The notes beneath the pieces are model-generated. The model was not told the DNA's origin. It made no database searches and worked only from the letters and a program-made list of their open reading frames with translations. 64,000 nt of DNA from Pseudomonadota bacterium (GTDB lineage Bacteria > Pseudomonadota > Alphaproteobacteria > Sphingomonadales > Sphingomonadaceae): assembly GCA_021847605.1 (NCBI GenBank), contig JAJZQN010000004.1:62001-126000 (forward strand). The letters are read 5' to 3'. This document shows positions 35,436 through 44,007 of the stretch, in pieces. The stretch's first letter is position 1. Every line of letters begins with the position of its first letter. A program made the translations under genes and the position numbers.

Positions 35436-37523
35436 ATGCGCCTTCGCACCCTGATCCTGCCTGCTATCGCCTTGCTGGCCGCCTGTACGCCGGGGCATCA
35501 GGCGCGCCGCGACGGTCGTGACTGGCCCGGCTATGGCGGGATCGACGAAAATCACTACAGCCCGCTGACCGAAATCAACGACGGCAATGTCGGCAAGCTC
35601 GGCCTCGCATGGTCGCACGACATCAATGACGGCGGCAGCGCCCTGTCCGCGCCGATTGCAGTCAATGGCATCCTCTATTTCGCGTCGGGCTATGATCATG
35701 TCCGCGCGCTCGACGCCAGCAATGGGCGCGAACTCTGGCATGTCGACCTCAAAGCCACGCAAAAGGCCGGGCGCAAGATGCGGGGCGCATGGGGCATTCG
35801 TGGCCTTGCCTATGATGATGGCCAGATTTTCGTCGGCACCATCGACGGGCGCCTGACCGCCATCAACGCACGGACCGGCCATGTCGCATGGAGCGTCATG
35901 ACCATCGGCAAGGATGACGAACGCTATATCAGCGGCGCGCCATGGACCTTCAGGGGCAAGGTGCTGATCGGCCATGGCGGCGCGGATTTCGCGCCGATCC
36001 GCGGCTATGTCACCGCCTATGATCAGGCGACCGGGAAACAGCTTTGGCGCTTCCATACGGTGCCGGGCGACCCGACGCTGGGGTTCGAGAATAAGGCCAT
36101 GGCCATGGCCGCCAAAACATGGACCGGCCAGTGGTGGAAATATGGCGGCGGCGGCACGGCATGGAACGCCATGGCCTATGACCCCAAATATAACCGCATC
36201 TATATCGGCGTCGGCAATGGCAGCCCGTGGAACCGGAAGATCCGCTCGCCCGGCGGCGGGGACAATCTGTTCCTCTGCTCCATCGTGGCGCTGGATGCCG
36301 ATACCGGCGAATATGTCTGGCATTATCAGACCAATCCCGGCGAAACATGGGACTTCAACAGCGCGATGGATATTGAGCTGACGCAGCTCACCATCGACGG
36401 CAAGCCCCGCGACGTGCTGATGCAGGCGCCCAAGAACGGCTTTTTCTACGTCATCGACCGCGCCACCGGAAAGCTGATTTCGGCCCGCAATATCGTGCCG
36501 GTCAACTGGGCCAGCGGCATCGACGTCAAGAGCGGCCGCCCGATCGAAAACCCGGCCGCCCGCTACCCCGGCGGCAAGGCGGCGGTCGTCTACCCCTCCC
36601 CCTTTGGCGCCCATAATATCGAAGCGATGTCGTTCAATCCGCAAAGCGGCCTCGTCTATATCCCGGCGATGGATCAGGGCCGCGTCTATATCGACCCGGC
36701 GGAACCGCTGGCGACATGGAGGCATCTGGACGGCCAGCGGATCAGCGTCGGCACCGGCGCACCCCCGCCCGGCGTCGTGCCGGATCGCAAGGCGACCAGT
36801 TTCCTCATCGCTTGGAACCCGGTGACGCAGCGGGAGGCGTGGCGCATCCCCATGCCGGGCCTGCGCGGCGGCGGCGGCACGGCGACCACGGCGGGCAACC
36901 TGCTGTTTCAGGGCAATGCGTCGGGCAAATTCATGGCCTATGCCGCCAACAGCGGAAAGCCGCTCTGGTCGTTCGACGCGCAGACGGCGGTGATGGCGCA
37001 GCCCATCATCTACCGCGCCCGTGGCAAGGAATATGTGACGGTCATCGCCGGCGCCCGCTTCCCCAGCGCCATCGGCCTGCCCAGGGAATGGAATTACCGC
37101 ACCCAGCAATGGCGCGTCCTGACCTTTGCCCTCGACGGCAGGGCAGCCCTGCCGCCGGTCGAGCCGGTCGACATGCCGGCCATCGACGATGCGGCACTCG
37201 CCATCGATCCGGCAAAGGCAACCCTTGGCGCCGCCGTTTTCGGCCAGCGCTGCTCCATATGCCACGGCGCCAATGCCGTATCGGGCGGCGCCGCGCCAGA
37301 CCTGCTGGCGTCCGGCGTGCCGATGGAGCGCGAGAGTTTCGAGAGCGTGCTGCATGACGGCATGCTGGTCGAACGCGGCATGCCCCGTTTCGAGGAACTG
37401 ACCGGGGACGAGCTCACCGGACTGCAACATTATCTCCGCCAACGCGCCCGTGAGGTGCTGGCCGCGCAAGCCGCGCGCCAGCCGGGCGACCAGACAGATA
37501 GAGGCTTGAATGAAGGTCAATGA
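35436..37523 (+). CDS. PQQ-dependent quinohemoprotein alcohol dehydrogenase, lipoprotein
   Basis: 695 residues. The N-terminus ends LLAACTPG, a lipobox, so the mature protein is probably membrane-anchored in the periplasm. An eight-bladed PQQ propeller follows (WPGYGGIDENHYSPL, GGGGTAWNAMAYDPK, SPGGGDNL, WDFNSAMDIEL). A C-terminal cytochrome c domain has CSICH at residues 606-610. The vicinal Cys-Cys pair of methanol and ethanol dehydrogenases is replaced by an RGAWG region. It would oxidise an alcohol in the periplasm and pass electrons to the respiratory chain. PQQ synthesis genes are not in the window. It is paralogous to the gene at 50212. Confidence 0.94.
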   Translation: MRLRTLILPAIALLAACTPGHQARRDGRDWPGYGGIDENHYSPLTEINDGNVGKLGLAWSHDINDGGSALSAPIAVNGILYFASGYDHVRALDASNGRELWHVDLKATQKAGRKMRGAWGIRGLAYDDGQIFVGTIDGRLTAINARTGHVAWSVMTIGKDDERYISGAPWTFRGKVLIGHGGADFAPIRGYVTAYDQATGKQLWRFHTVPGDPTLGFENKAMAMAAKTWTGQWWKYGGGGTAWNAMAYDPKYNRIYIGVGNGSPWNRKIRSPGGGDNLFLCSIVALDADTGEYVWHYQTNPGETWDFNSAMDIELTQLTIDGKPRDVLMQAPKNGFFYVIDRATGKLISARNIVPVNWASGIDVKSGRPIENPAARYPGGKAAVVYPSPFGAHNIEAMSFNPQSGLVYIPAMDQGRVYIDPAEPLATWRHLDGQRISVGTGAPPPGVVPDRKATSFLIAWNPVTQREAWRIPMPGLRGGGGTATTAGNLLFQGNASGKFMAYAANSGKPLWSFDAQTAVMAQPIIYRARGKEYVTVIAGARFPSAIGLPREWNYRTQQWRVLTFALDGRAALPPVEPVDMPAIDDAALAIDPAKATLGAAVFGQRCSICHGANAVSGGAAPDLLASGVPMERESFESVLHDGMLVERGMPRFEELTGDELTGLQHYLRQRAREVLAAQAARQPGDQTDRGLNEGQ

Positions 37524-39585
37524 CGTCGTCAGCTATGACGTGGACGGTTCCATCGCGGTCATCACCGTCAATTCCCCCCCGGTCAACGCGCTCTCCAACG
37601 CCGTCAGGCAGGGGGTAGCCGGTGCCATTCAGACGGCGATGGGCGATGCCGGTGTCGACGCGGTCGTCCTGATCTGCGAAGGGCGCACCTTCTTTGCCGG
37701 GGCGGACATCACCGAATTCGGCAAACCGCCGGTCGAACCGACGCTGCGCAACCTGCAGCTGATCGTCGAGAATACGACCAAGCCGGTGGTCGCCGCGATC
37801 CATGGCACCGCGCTGGGTGGTGGCCTTGAACTGGCGCTGGTCGCCCATTATCGCATTGCCGTCCCTTCGGCCAAATGCGGCCTGCCCGAAGTCAATCTGG
37901 GCCTGTTGCCCGGTGCGGGCGGCACGCAGCGCTTGCCTCGCATCGTCGGCATTCCCAAGGCGCTGGACCTTATCACCGCTGGCACGCCCGTTTCGGCCAA
38001 GGCGGCGAAGGAAATGGGTCTGCTCGACGAACTGGCGACCGAAGGCAATTTGCGCGCCGACGCTATTGCCCTGGCGCAGCGCGTGCTGGACGAGGGCCGT
38101 CCGCTGTCCAAGGTCCGCGATCGCAGCGAGAAGCTGGACGAAGCACGCGGCAAGCCCGAAATCTTCGCCGATTTCCGCAAGGCCAATGCCCGCAAATTCC
38201 GTGGCTTCAATGCGCCCGAAAGCATCATCCGCTGTATCGAGGCGACGTTGGAGATGCGTTTCGAGGACGGCATGACGTTCGAGCGCCAGCTGTTCAACGA
38301 GTTGCAGGCCGACAGCCAGTCCGCCGCCCAGCGCCATGTCTTCTTCGCCGAGCGTCAGGCGGCCAAGGTCGACGGCATCCCCGCTGACACCGCCATCCTG
38401 CCCATCGCCAAGGTCGGCGTGATCGGCGCGGGCACCATGGGCGGCGGCATTGCGATGAATTTCGCCAATGCCGGCATTCCCGTCACCCTCGTCGAAACCA
38501 GCGAAGAAGCGCTGAACCGCGGCCTTGGCATCATCCGCAAAAATTATGAGACGACCGCATCGAAAGGCAAGATGCGGATGGAGGATGTGGACGGCCGCAT
38601 GGCGCTGTTCACGCCCTCCGTCTCCCTGTCCGACCTCGCCGATTGCGACCTCATCATCGAAGCGGTGTTCGAACAGATCGATGTGAAGCGGGACGTGTTC
38701 GGCAAACTCGACGCCATCGCGAAGCCCGGCGCGATCCTCGCCACCAATACCAGCTATCTCGACATTGACGACATCGCCGCCGCGACCGGCCGACCGCAGG
38801 ATGTTCTGGGCCTGCATTTCTTCTCGCCCGCCAATGTCATGAAATTGCTGGAGGTCGTCCGCACCAAGGATAGCCGACCCGAAATCGTCGCCACCGCGAT
38901 GAAGCTGGCCAAGACCATCGGCAAGATCGGCGTGCTGGTCGGTAACGGCTTCGGCTTCGTGGGCAACCGCATCCTCGCCGCCCGCAATACGCAGGCCGAT
39001 CAACTGGTGCTGGAGGGCGCGACGCCGTGGGCGGTCGACAAGGTTCTCTATGATTTCGGTTTCGCCATGGGCCATTTCCAGATGCGCGATCTGGTCGGCC
39101 TCGACGTCGGCTGGAACCGGGAAAAGACCGCATCGGCCAATGTCCGCGAGATATTGAACGAAATGGGTCGCCATGGGCAGAAATCGCGTGGCGGCTATTA
39201 TGATTATGACGAAAACCGCAAACAGACGCCCTCCCCCATCGCCATGCAGGTGATCGAGGATTTCGCCGCGAAACAGGGCATCGCCCGCCGCGACGTCAGC
39301 GATCGGGAAATTCATGACCGCATCCTATTCGCCATGGTGAATGAGGGCGCCCGCATTCTGGACGAAGGCATCGCATCACGCGCGTCGGACGTCGATATCG
39401 TCTGGATCACCGGCTATGGCTGGCCCAAATATCGCGGCGGCCCGATGTTCTGGGCCGACCTGCAAGGGCTGCCCGTGGTGCTGGACAGACTCAAGGCGTT
39501 GCAGGCCGCGCATGGTGACGCCTTCGCGCCCTCTGCGTTGATCGAGCGGCTCGTCGCTCAGGACAAAGGGTTCAAGGACGCATGA
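37510..39585 (+). CDS. Bifunctional enoyl-CoA hydratase/3-hydroxyacyl-CoA dehydrogenase (FadB-like)
   Basis: 691 residues. Residues 1 to about 280 are crotonase: [43 protein letters not shown]. From about 295, [21 protein letters not shown] opens the NAD domain. [14 protein letters not shown] and the C-terminal helical domain ([16 protein letters not shown]) complete the 3-hydroxyacyl-CoA dehydrogenase. It performs two successive beta-oxidation steps. The start lies 14 bp inside the PQQ dehydrogenase end, and the stop overlaps the next thiolase-like gene. Confidence 0.96.
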   Translation: MKVNDVVSYDVDGSIAVITVNSPPVNALSNAVRQGVAGAIQTAMGDAGVDAVVLICEGRTFFAGADITEFGKPPVEPTLRNLQLIVENTTKPVVAAIHGTALGGGLELALVAHYRIAVPSAKCGLPEVNLGLLPGAGGTQRLPRIVGIPKALDLITAGTPVSAKAAKEMGLLDELATEGNLRADAIALAQRVLDEGRPLSKVRDRSEKLDEARGKPEIFADFRKANARKFRGFNAPESIIRCIEATLEMRFEDGMTFERQLFNELQADSQSAAQRHVFFAERQAAKVDGIPADTAILPIAKVGVIGAGTMGGGIAMNFANAGIPVTLVETSEEALNRGLGIIRKNYETTASKGKMRMEDVDGRMALFTPSVSLSDLADCDLIIEAVFEQIDVKRDVFGKLDAIAKPGAILATNTSYLDIDDIAAATGRPQDVLGLHFFSPANVMKLLEVVRTKDSRPEIVATAMKLAKTIGKIGVLVGNGFGFVGNRILAARNTQADQLVLEGATPWAVDKVLYDFGFAMGHFQMRDLVGLDVGWNREKTASANVREILNEMGRHGQKSRGGYYDYDENRKQTPSPIAMQVIEDFAAKQGIARRDVSDREIHDRILFAMVNEGARILDEGIASRASDVDIVWITGYGWPKYRGGPMFWADLQGLPVVLDRLKALQAAHGDAFAPSALIERLVAQDKGFKDA

Positions 39586-40733
39586 TGAAGGGGAACAGGA
39601 TCGCCGTCACCGGCGTGGGCGAAACGCCGTTTCTGCGCAAGGGCGAAGAAACGGTGATGCAGATGATGACCCGCGCCAGTCTGGCCGCCATCGCCGACGC
39701 GGGCCTGACACCTGCGGACATCGACGGCTATGTCAGCAACAAATATGCGGGCCATCCGTCCGAGGAGGTCGCCCATGCCATCGGCGCGGGCGAGCGGCGC
39801 TTTACCGCCGTGGCCGATACCGCCGGGGGGACGGCGACCACGGGCGACGCGCTACGGCTGGCGCAACTGGCGATCGAGGCGGGTCTGGCCCGGCATATCC
39901 TGATCCCCTACGCCATTCGTTCGACCAAACCGGGCGGCGTCTATGGCTTCCATGCCCGCGAACCGCAAAAGGCGGGCCTTGAAATGCCGGTCGGCTTCTT
40001 TGGACAGCCCACCTATTTCGCGACCATGGCCAATCGCTACGATCATGAATTTGGCCTCAGCGAAGAGGAACTGGCCTCCGTCGCCATCACCTATCGCGCA
40101 TGGGCGACAAAGACGCCCCATGCCCAGCGGCGCGACCCGATGGACCTTGACGGCTATCGGCAAAGCCCGATGATTTCCACGCCGCTGCGCGCCGCCGATT
40201 GCTGCCTCACCACCGATGCGGGCTGCGCCTATGTCGTCAGCTCGGTCGAAGCGGCGCGCGACCTGCCCCATCCGGTCGTGTCGGTGCAGGGCGTCGGCAT
40301 AGGCTATAATAATTATCCCCATGGCGTGCTGTTTTCTCAGAAGCCCTGCACCTTCGACTATCCCGGCTGGGAATCGGCGGCGCAGGCCTATGCCATGGCG
40401 GGCGTCGATCCCAAGGATCTCGACCTTGCGCAGGTCTATGACGGCTTCTCCATCTCCGCCATCGTACAGACCGAAATGCTGGGCCTGTGCGACCGGGGCG
40501 AGGGCGGGCGCTTTTACGCCGCCGGTCACGGCATGCCGGGTGGGTGCATGCCGATCAACACCAGCGGCGGCCATATGTCGGGCGGCTATGTCCCCGGCAT
40601 CAACCTGCTGATCGAGGCGGTACGCCAGTTGCGCGGGCAGGAGGGCGACCGGCAGGTGCCCGATGCGCGCCTGTGCGCCGTCGCCGGCCTTGGCGGCAAC
40701 AATCATTCCACCACCATTTTGGCGAGGGGCTGA
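39582..40733 (+). CDS. Thiolase-fold SCP2/Ltp2-like protein, probable CoA-linked retro-aldolase
   Basis: 383 residues. It has the thiolase fold of the SCPx/Ltp group (GVGETPF at the start, AGLGGNNHSTT at the end). The nucleophilic cysteine region reads DTAGGTATTGDALRLAQ, with no cysteine, so it should not do thiolysis. Such Cys-less Ltp2 proteins pair with a DUF35 partner and cleave beta-hydroxyacyl-CoAs by retro-aldol reaction at branched carbons in steroid side-chain degradation. A DUF35 gene follows 2 bp later, supporting this reading. The start overlaps the FadB-like stop by 4 bp. Confidence 0.88.
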   Translation: MMKGNRIAVTGVGETPFLRKGEETVMQMMTRASLAAIADAGLTPADIDGYVSNKYAGHPSEEVAHAIGAGERRFTAVADTAGGTATTGDALRLAQLAIEAGLARHILIPYAIRSTKPGGVYGFHAREPQKAGLEMPVGFFGQPTYFATMANRYDHEFGLSEEELASVAITYRAWATKTPHAQRRDPMDLDGYRQSPMISTPLRAADCCLTTDAGCAYVVSSVEAARDLPHPVVSVQGVGIGYNNYPHGVLFSQKPCTFDYPGWESAAQAYAMAGVDPKDLDLAQVYDGFSISAIVQTEMLGLCDRGEGGRFYAAGHGMPGGCMPINTSGGHMSGGYVPGINLLIEAVRQLRGQEGDRQVPDARLCAVAGLGGNNHSTTILARG

Positions 40734-40735
40734 TC

Positions 40736-41152
40736 ATGGGCATTCCCATTTATCCCGTACATCTGGAAGACCCGTTGTTTCAGGGCTTTTACGATGGCCT
40801 CGACGCAGGCGAACTGCGCATTACCGCCGACGCGGAAACCGGCGAATGGATCTGGTATCCGCCCGAAGTCGTACCGGGCAAGCCGGATGCGGTGCTGGAA
40901 TGGCGCGCCGTGTCGGGCGAGGGACAGGCCTACACCTATACCGTCGTGACCCGCAGCCTGTTGCCCGGCGACCATAAGGCGGAAGTCCCTTTCACCGTGA
41001 TCCTGTTCGAACCGGACGATGCGCCCGGCGTTCGGGTGGCGGGCATATTGGTCGATGATGAGGGCGTGGAGCCGAAATGCGGCATGCGGCTGCGCTTTCG
41101 CCCCGTCGAGGCGGGCGATCATCGCATTCCCGGTTTCGCCCCGGTGCGCTGA
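40736..41152 (+). CDS. DUF35 OB-fold partner protein without zinc-ribbon cysteines
   Basis: 138 residues from ATG 40736 with GAGGGGC. LFQGFYDGLDAGELRI is the DUF35 N-terminal helix region, and AVSGEGQAYTYTVVTRS is the OB-fold signature. The usual zinc ribbon between them (four cysteines) is missing; that stretch reads ETGEWIWYPPEVV. Only one cysteine is present in the whole protein. It should form a complex with the Ltp2-like protein. Loss of zinc ligands with the OB-fold kept is unusual but known for some members. Confidence 0.88.
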   Translation: MGIPIYPVHLEDPLFQGFYDGLDAGELRITADAETGEWIWYPPEVVPGKPDAVLEWRAVSGEGQAYTYTVVTRSLLPGDHKAEVPFTVILFEPDDAPGVRVAGILVDDEGVEPKCGMRLRFRPVEAGDHRIPGFAPVR

Positions 41153-41163
41153 AAGGATCGGCG

Positions 41164-42204
41164 ATGCTGGATCGGCGGGACATGATGATGGGCGGCGCGG
41201 CACTTGCGCTGGCGGGTTGTACCGGTATGACGGGTCGTCCTCGTGGCGGCGCGCTTATCCCCTCTGCCATAACGCCGGACGCCTTCACCCCGATCCTCAC
41301 CGACCTGCCCCATGCCGAGGGGGCAGCGACCGCGCCGGACGGCAGCCTCTATTTCTCTGGCGGCGGCGGTGCGGTCGGGGTGCGCAGCAAGGACGGACAG
41401 GTGCGTCAGGTCGGTACCCCGCTGATGCCCACGGGACTTGCCGTCGATGCGCAGGGCCGGGTTATCGTCGCCAATATGGGCTTGCTCAACAAGGGGCCGG
41501 GGCCGCTGCAACGGGTCGATGTCGCAACCGGAACCGTCGAAACGCTGGTCGATCGGCTGGAGGGACGGACGTTGGTCGCCTCCAACGGTCCGGTCGCGGC
41601 GCGCGATGGCTGGCTTTACTGTACGCACAGCACATGGGGGCCGGTCGCCAATATCGGCACGACACAGGCGCAGGGCTTCATCTATGCGGTTGCGCCCGAT
41701 GGAACGGCGTCCATCGTGGCGCGTGACCTGCGCGGTGCCAACGGCCTGTGCCTGTCTCCTGACGAGCGCCATCTTTATTGCGCGCTGACGGCCGAGGGGC
41801 GCATTCGTCGCTGGCGCCGGGGAACCGACGGCCTGCTTTCCGATCCGCAGGACTTCGGTCCGCCGCTCGGCGACGTCACGCCCGATCAGGGGTTCAGGGA
41901 CATCATGGCGCTATCGCCCGACCAACGCGCCACGCTGGGCTATTGCGACGGCATCGCCTTCGACAGTGCGGGCAATTTGTGGATCACCCTGCCCTTTGCC
42001 AACCGGATCGTGGCGCTGACACCGGATGGGCGGAAGGTCGATGTCATCCATGATCCCGAAGGACGCATCATCGCCACGCCGACCAATCTGTGCTGGGGCG
42101 GTCGCGATCTGCGCACGCTGACCATCGTATCGCGTGGCAAGGGCATGATCGTTCAGGGTCGCACCGACATAGCCGGAGCGCCGCTCGCCAACTGGCCGAC
42201 CTGA
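41164..42204 (+). CDS. SMP-30/gluconolactonase-like lactonase, exported
   Basis: 346 residues from ATG 41164 with GAAAGGATC. The N-terminus LDRRDMMMGGAALALAGC combines a twin-arginine-like start and a lipobox, so it is probably a periplasmic or membrane-anchored lipoprotein. The body is a six-bladed SMP-30 propeller (EGAATAPDGSLYFSG, PTGLAVDAQGRVIVAN, GANGLCLSPDERHLYC, CDGIAFDSAGNLWIT). Such proteins hydrolyse lactones with a divalent metal. It ends the ten-gene operon. With the PQQ dehydrogenase it may open a lactone formed outside the cytoplasm. Confidence 0.88.
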   Translation: MLDRRDMMMGGAALALAGCTGMTGRPRGGALIPSAITPDAFTPILTDLPHAEGAATAPDGSLYFSGGGGAVGVRSKDGQVRQVGTPLMPTGLAVDAQGRVIVANMGLLNKGPGPLQRVDVATGTVETLVDRLEGRTLVASNGPVAARDGWLYCTHSTWGPVANIGTTQAQGFIYAVAPDGTASIVARDLRGANGLCLSPDERHLYCALTAEGRIRRWRRGTDGLLSDPQDFGPPLGDVTPDQGFRDIMALSPDQRATLGYCDGIAFDSAGNLWITLPFANRIVALTPDGRKVDVIHDPEGRIIATPTNLCWGGRDLRTLTIVSRGKGMIVQGRTDIAGAPLANWPT

Positions 42205-42220
42205 CGGCGGTCTTTGGCTG

Positions 42221-42269
42221 CATCAATATTTCGCTGTCCTACGCCTTTGTGGCCGGGGCAATATTGATG
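42221..42269. repeat. Inverted repeat after the ten-gene operon
   Basis: Perfect 10-base arms CATCAATATT (42221-42230) and AATATTGATG (42260-42269) are separated by 29 bases. It starts 16 bp after the lactonase stop, in the convergent gap of 178 bp. It may act as a transcription end signal, though it lacks a clear T-run. Confidence 0.45.
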
Positions 42270-42318
42270 ACACGGCCGTCGCGGCTTTTCGATCATGTCA
42301 GAGAAAGGAAAGAAAATT

Positions 42319-42348
42319 TCAAAATCGCCGGGAAATATGGGAAGCTAA
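42319..42348 (+). repeat. 30-bp repeat, copy A (inverted partner at 50044)
   Basis: Matches the reverse complement of 50044-50073 in 29 of 30 bases (core AAATCGCCGGGAAATATGG). Both copies are intergenic and in opposite orientation, bracketing 7.7 kb. Confidence 0.75.
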
Positions 42349-42382
42349 GCCGATCCTTTCCAACGAATCGCCGGGATGCCGG

Positions 42383-43360
42383 TCAGTCGATTTCGACCAC
42401 CACCTTGCCCATCGCCTTGCGATCCATCACCCACCGGATCGCGGCGGCAGCCTCGTCGAGGGCAAAGCGATGGCTGATCTCGGGTCGCAGATGCCCGGCC
42501 CGATACCAGTCATAAAGGGTCGCGACATTATCGGCATTGGCGGCCGGTTCGCGCGTCAGAAATGCTCCCCAAAACACGCCGATGATCGCCGCCCCCTTCA
42601 CCAGCGGCAGATTGAGCGGCAGCGCCGGAATATCGCCAGCGGCAAAGCCGATCACCAGATAGCGGCCATCCCATGCCATCGCCCGAAATGCCGGATCGGC
42701 CAATGCCCCGCCGACCGGATCGAATATCACATCGACGCCCCGTCCATCGGTTGCGGACCGCAACGCCGATTTCAGGTCATCCTGACCATAATCGATCAGC
42801 ACATCAGCGCCATGCGCCTGTGCCAATGCAAGTTTTTCCGCACTGGAAGCCGCCGCGATCACCCGCGCGCCCATCTGCTTGCCGACTTCGATGGCGGCCA
42901 GCCCGACGCCGCCCGCCGCGCCCAGCACCAGCAGCGTCTCGCCCGGCTGCAACCGTCCCCGCTGGCGCAGGGCATGAAGCGCCGTACCGTAAACCATGGT
43001 GAAGCCCGACGCGACGTCGAACGGCATGTCATCGGGAATGGCAAAACAGCGTCCCGCATCCACCATCACCTCTTCGGCAAAGGCGCCCCAGGTCGTCATC
43101 GCCGCAATCCGGTCGCCGGGGCGGAACTGCGTCACACCCTCGCCCACCGCATCCACGATCCCCGCTGCCTCGCTGCCCGGACTGAAGGGTAGCGGCGGCT
43201 TGGTCTGATAGAGGTCGCGGATGATCAGGCTGTCAGGAAAATTGACGCTCGCCGCCTTCACCCGCATCCTGATCGCACCCGGTCCGGGCTGAGGCGACGG
43301 GCGATCCCGCATGACCAGCGTTTCGGGCAGTCCATGCGCCTCGCACATCAGCGCCCGCAT
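42383..43360 (-). CDS. Zinc-free quinone oxidoreductase/enoyl reductase (MDR)
   Basis: 325 residues. GSEAAGIVDAVGEGVTQF and LVLGAAGGVGLAAIEVGKQMG (NADPH site) are typical of quinone oxidoreductase-like MDR proteins, and DVIFDPVGGALADPAFRAM follows. It lacks zinc ligands. It could reduce a quinone or conjugated double bond. Last gene of the minus-strand operon that begins with the fused CoA-transferase. It lies 3 bp after the SnoaL-like gene. Confidence 0.92.
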   Translation of the reverse strand: MRALMCEAHGLPETLVMRDRPSPQPGPGAIRMRVKAASVNFPDSLIIRDLYQTKPPLPFSPGSEAAGIVDAVGEGVTQFRPGDRIAAMTTWGAFAEEVMVDAGRCFAIPDDMPFDVASGFTMVYGTALHALRQRGRLQPGETLLVLGAAGGVGLAAIEVGKQMGARVIAAASSAEKLALAQAHGADVLIDYGQDDLKSALRSATDGRGVDVIFDPVGGALADPAFRAMAWDGRYLVIGFAAGDIPALPLNLPLVKGAAIIGVFWGAFLTREPAANADNVATLYDWYRAGHLRPEISHRFALDEAAAAIRWVMDRKAMGKVVVEID

Positions 43361-43363
43361 GGC

Positions 43364-44005
43364 TCAGCTCGCCTGAAACTGTTGCTGCATGCGGTAATAA
43401 TCGTCGTTGGGATATTTCTCGCTATGCTGCCCGGCCGGCCAGTCGGCATAGGGTGTCGCGGCAGGTTGCGGGGCAGAGGTGTAATCCGACAGGCCACGAC
43501 GGCGAATAATCTTCCACACGCCATCCCGCCGTTCCAGATCGTCGAGATAGCGGCCCTGAAAAAACACATCCTCCTCGCCGCCGCCTTCCTTGGCATCGCG
43601 GCGGTGCTGGGCGAAATAATAGCATTCGGAAAAGGCCCGGTCGCCTTTCACCTCCACGGACACATTGCTGATATGGTGGCACGCATATTTGAGGCCGGAA
43701 ATGATCTTGAACGCAAAGCCGACAAAATCGGACGACTTGCCGTCGAACTTCCCATGTTTATGCGTCGATTCCGGCCAGAACAGCGAGCGCAGCAGCGCTT
43801 CGTCCGCCCGGTCGTTGGCGCGGGCATAGGCATAGAGCAATTCGGTGATGGCCTGCTTGGATTCCATCACATCCAGCCGTTCGGCCATGTCCATAGCCTT
43901 GCCCTTTCCTTTCGGCGCTGCCGCCGAAGCATCGGCAGCGACGGCCATACCGACGGGCAGCGCCAGCATGGCGGCGATGGCGGTGCGACGATTGCGTGTA
44001 TCCAT
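43364..44005 (-). CDS. SnoaL-like (NTF2-fold) protein, probably exported
   Basis: 213 residues from ATG 44005 with GGGAG at good spacing; ATG 44011 overlapping the upstream stop is the alternative. The N-terminus NRRTAIAAMLALPVGMAVAA looks like a Tat/Sec signal peptide. The body is a SnoaL-type fold: EALLRSLFWPESTHKHGKFD, YACHHISNVSVEVKGDRA, FQGRYLDDLERRDGVWKI. Relatives are dehydratases, isomerases or cyclases with a buried Asp/His pair, and both residue types are seen here. Export of this protein next to a cytoplasmic-looking oxidoreductase is noteworthy. The reaction is unknown. Confidence 0.85.
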   Translation of the reverse strand: MDTRNRRTAIAAMLALPVGMAVAADASAAAPKGKGKAMDMAERLDVMESKQAITELLYAYARANDRADEALLRSLFWPESTHKHGKFDGKSSDFVGFAFKIISGLKYACHHISNVSVEVKGDRAFSECYYFAQHRRDAKEGGGEEDVFFQGRYLDDLERRDGVWKIIRRRGLSDYTSAPQPAATPYADWPAGQHSEKYPNDDYYRMQQQFQAS

Positions 44006-44007
44006 GG

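Noticed and set aside
35328-37520. 730-codon minus-strand open frame
   Set aside because: Antisense to the PQQ dehydrogenase gene with haem and PQQ motifs on the + strand.
37414-39315. 633-codon minus-strand open frame
   Set aside because: Antisense shadow of the FadB-like gene in GC-rich DNA; low-complexity His/Arg/Gly/Asp-rich translation without motifs.
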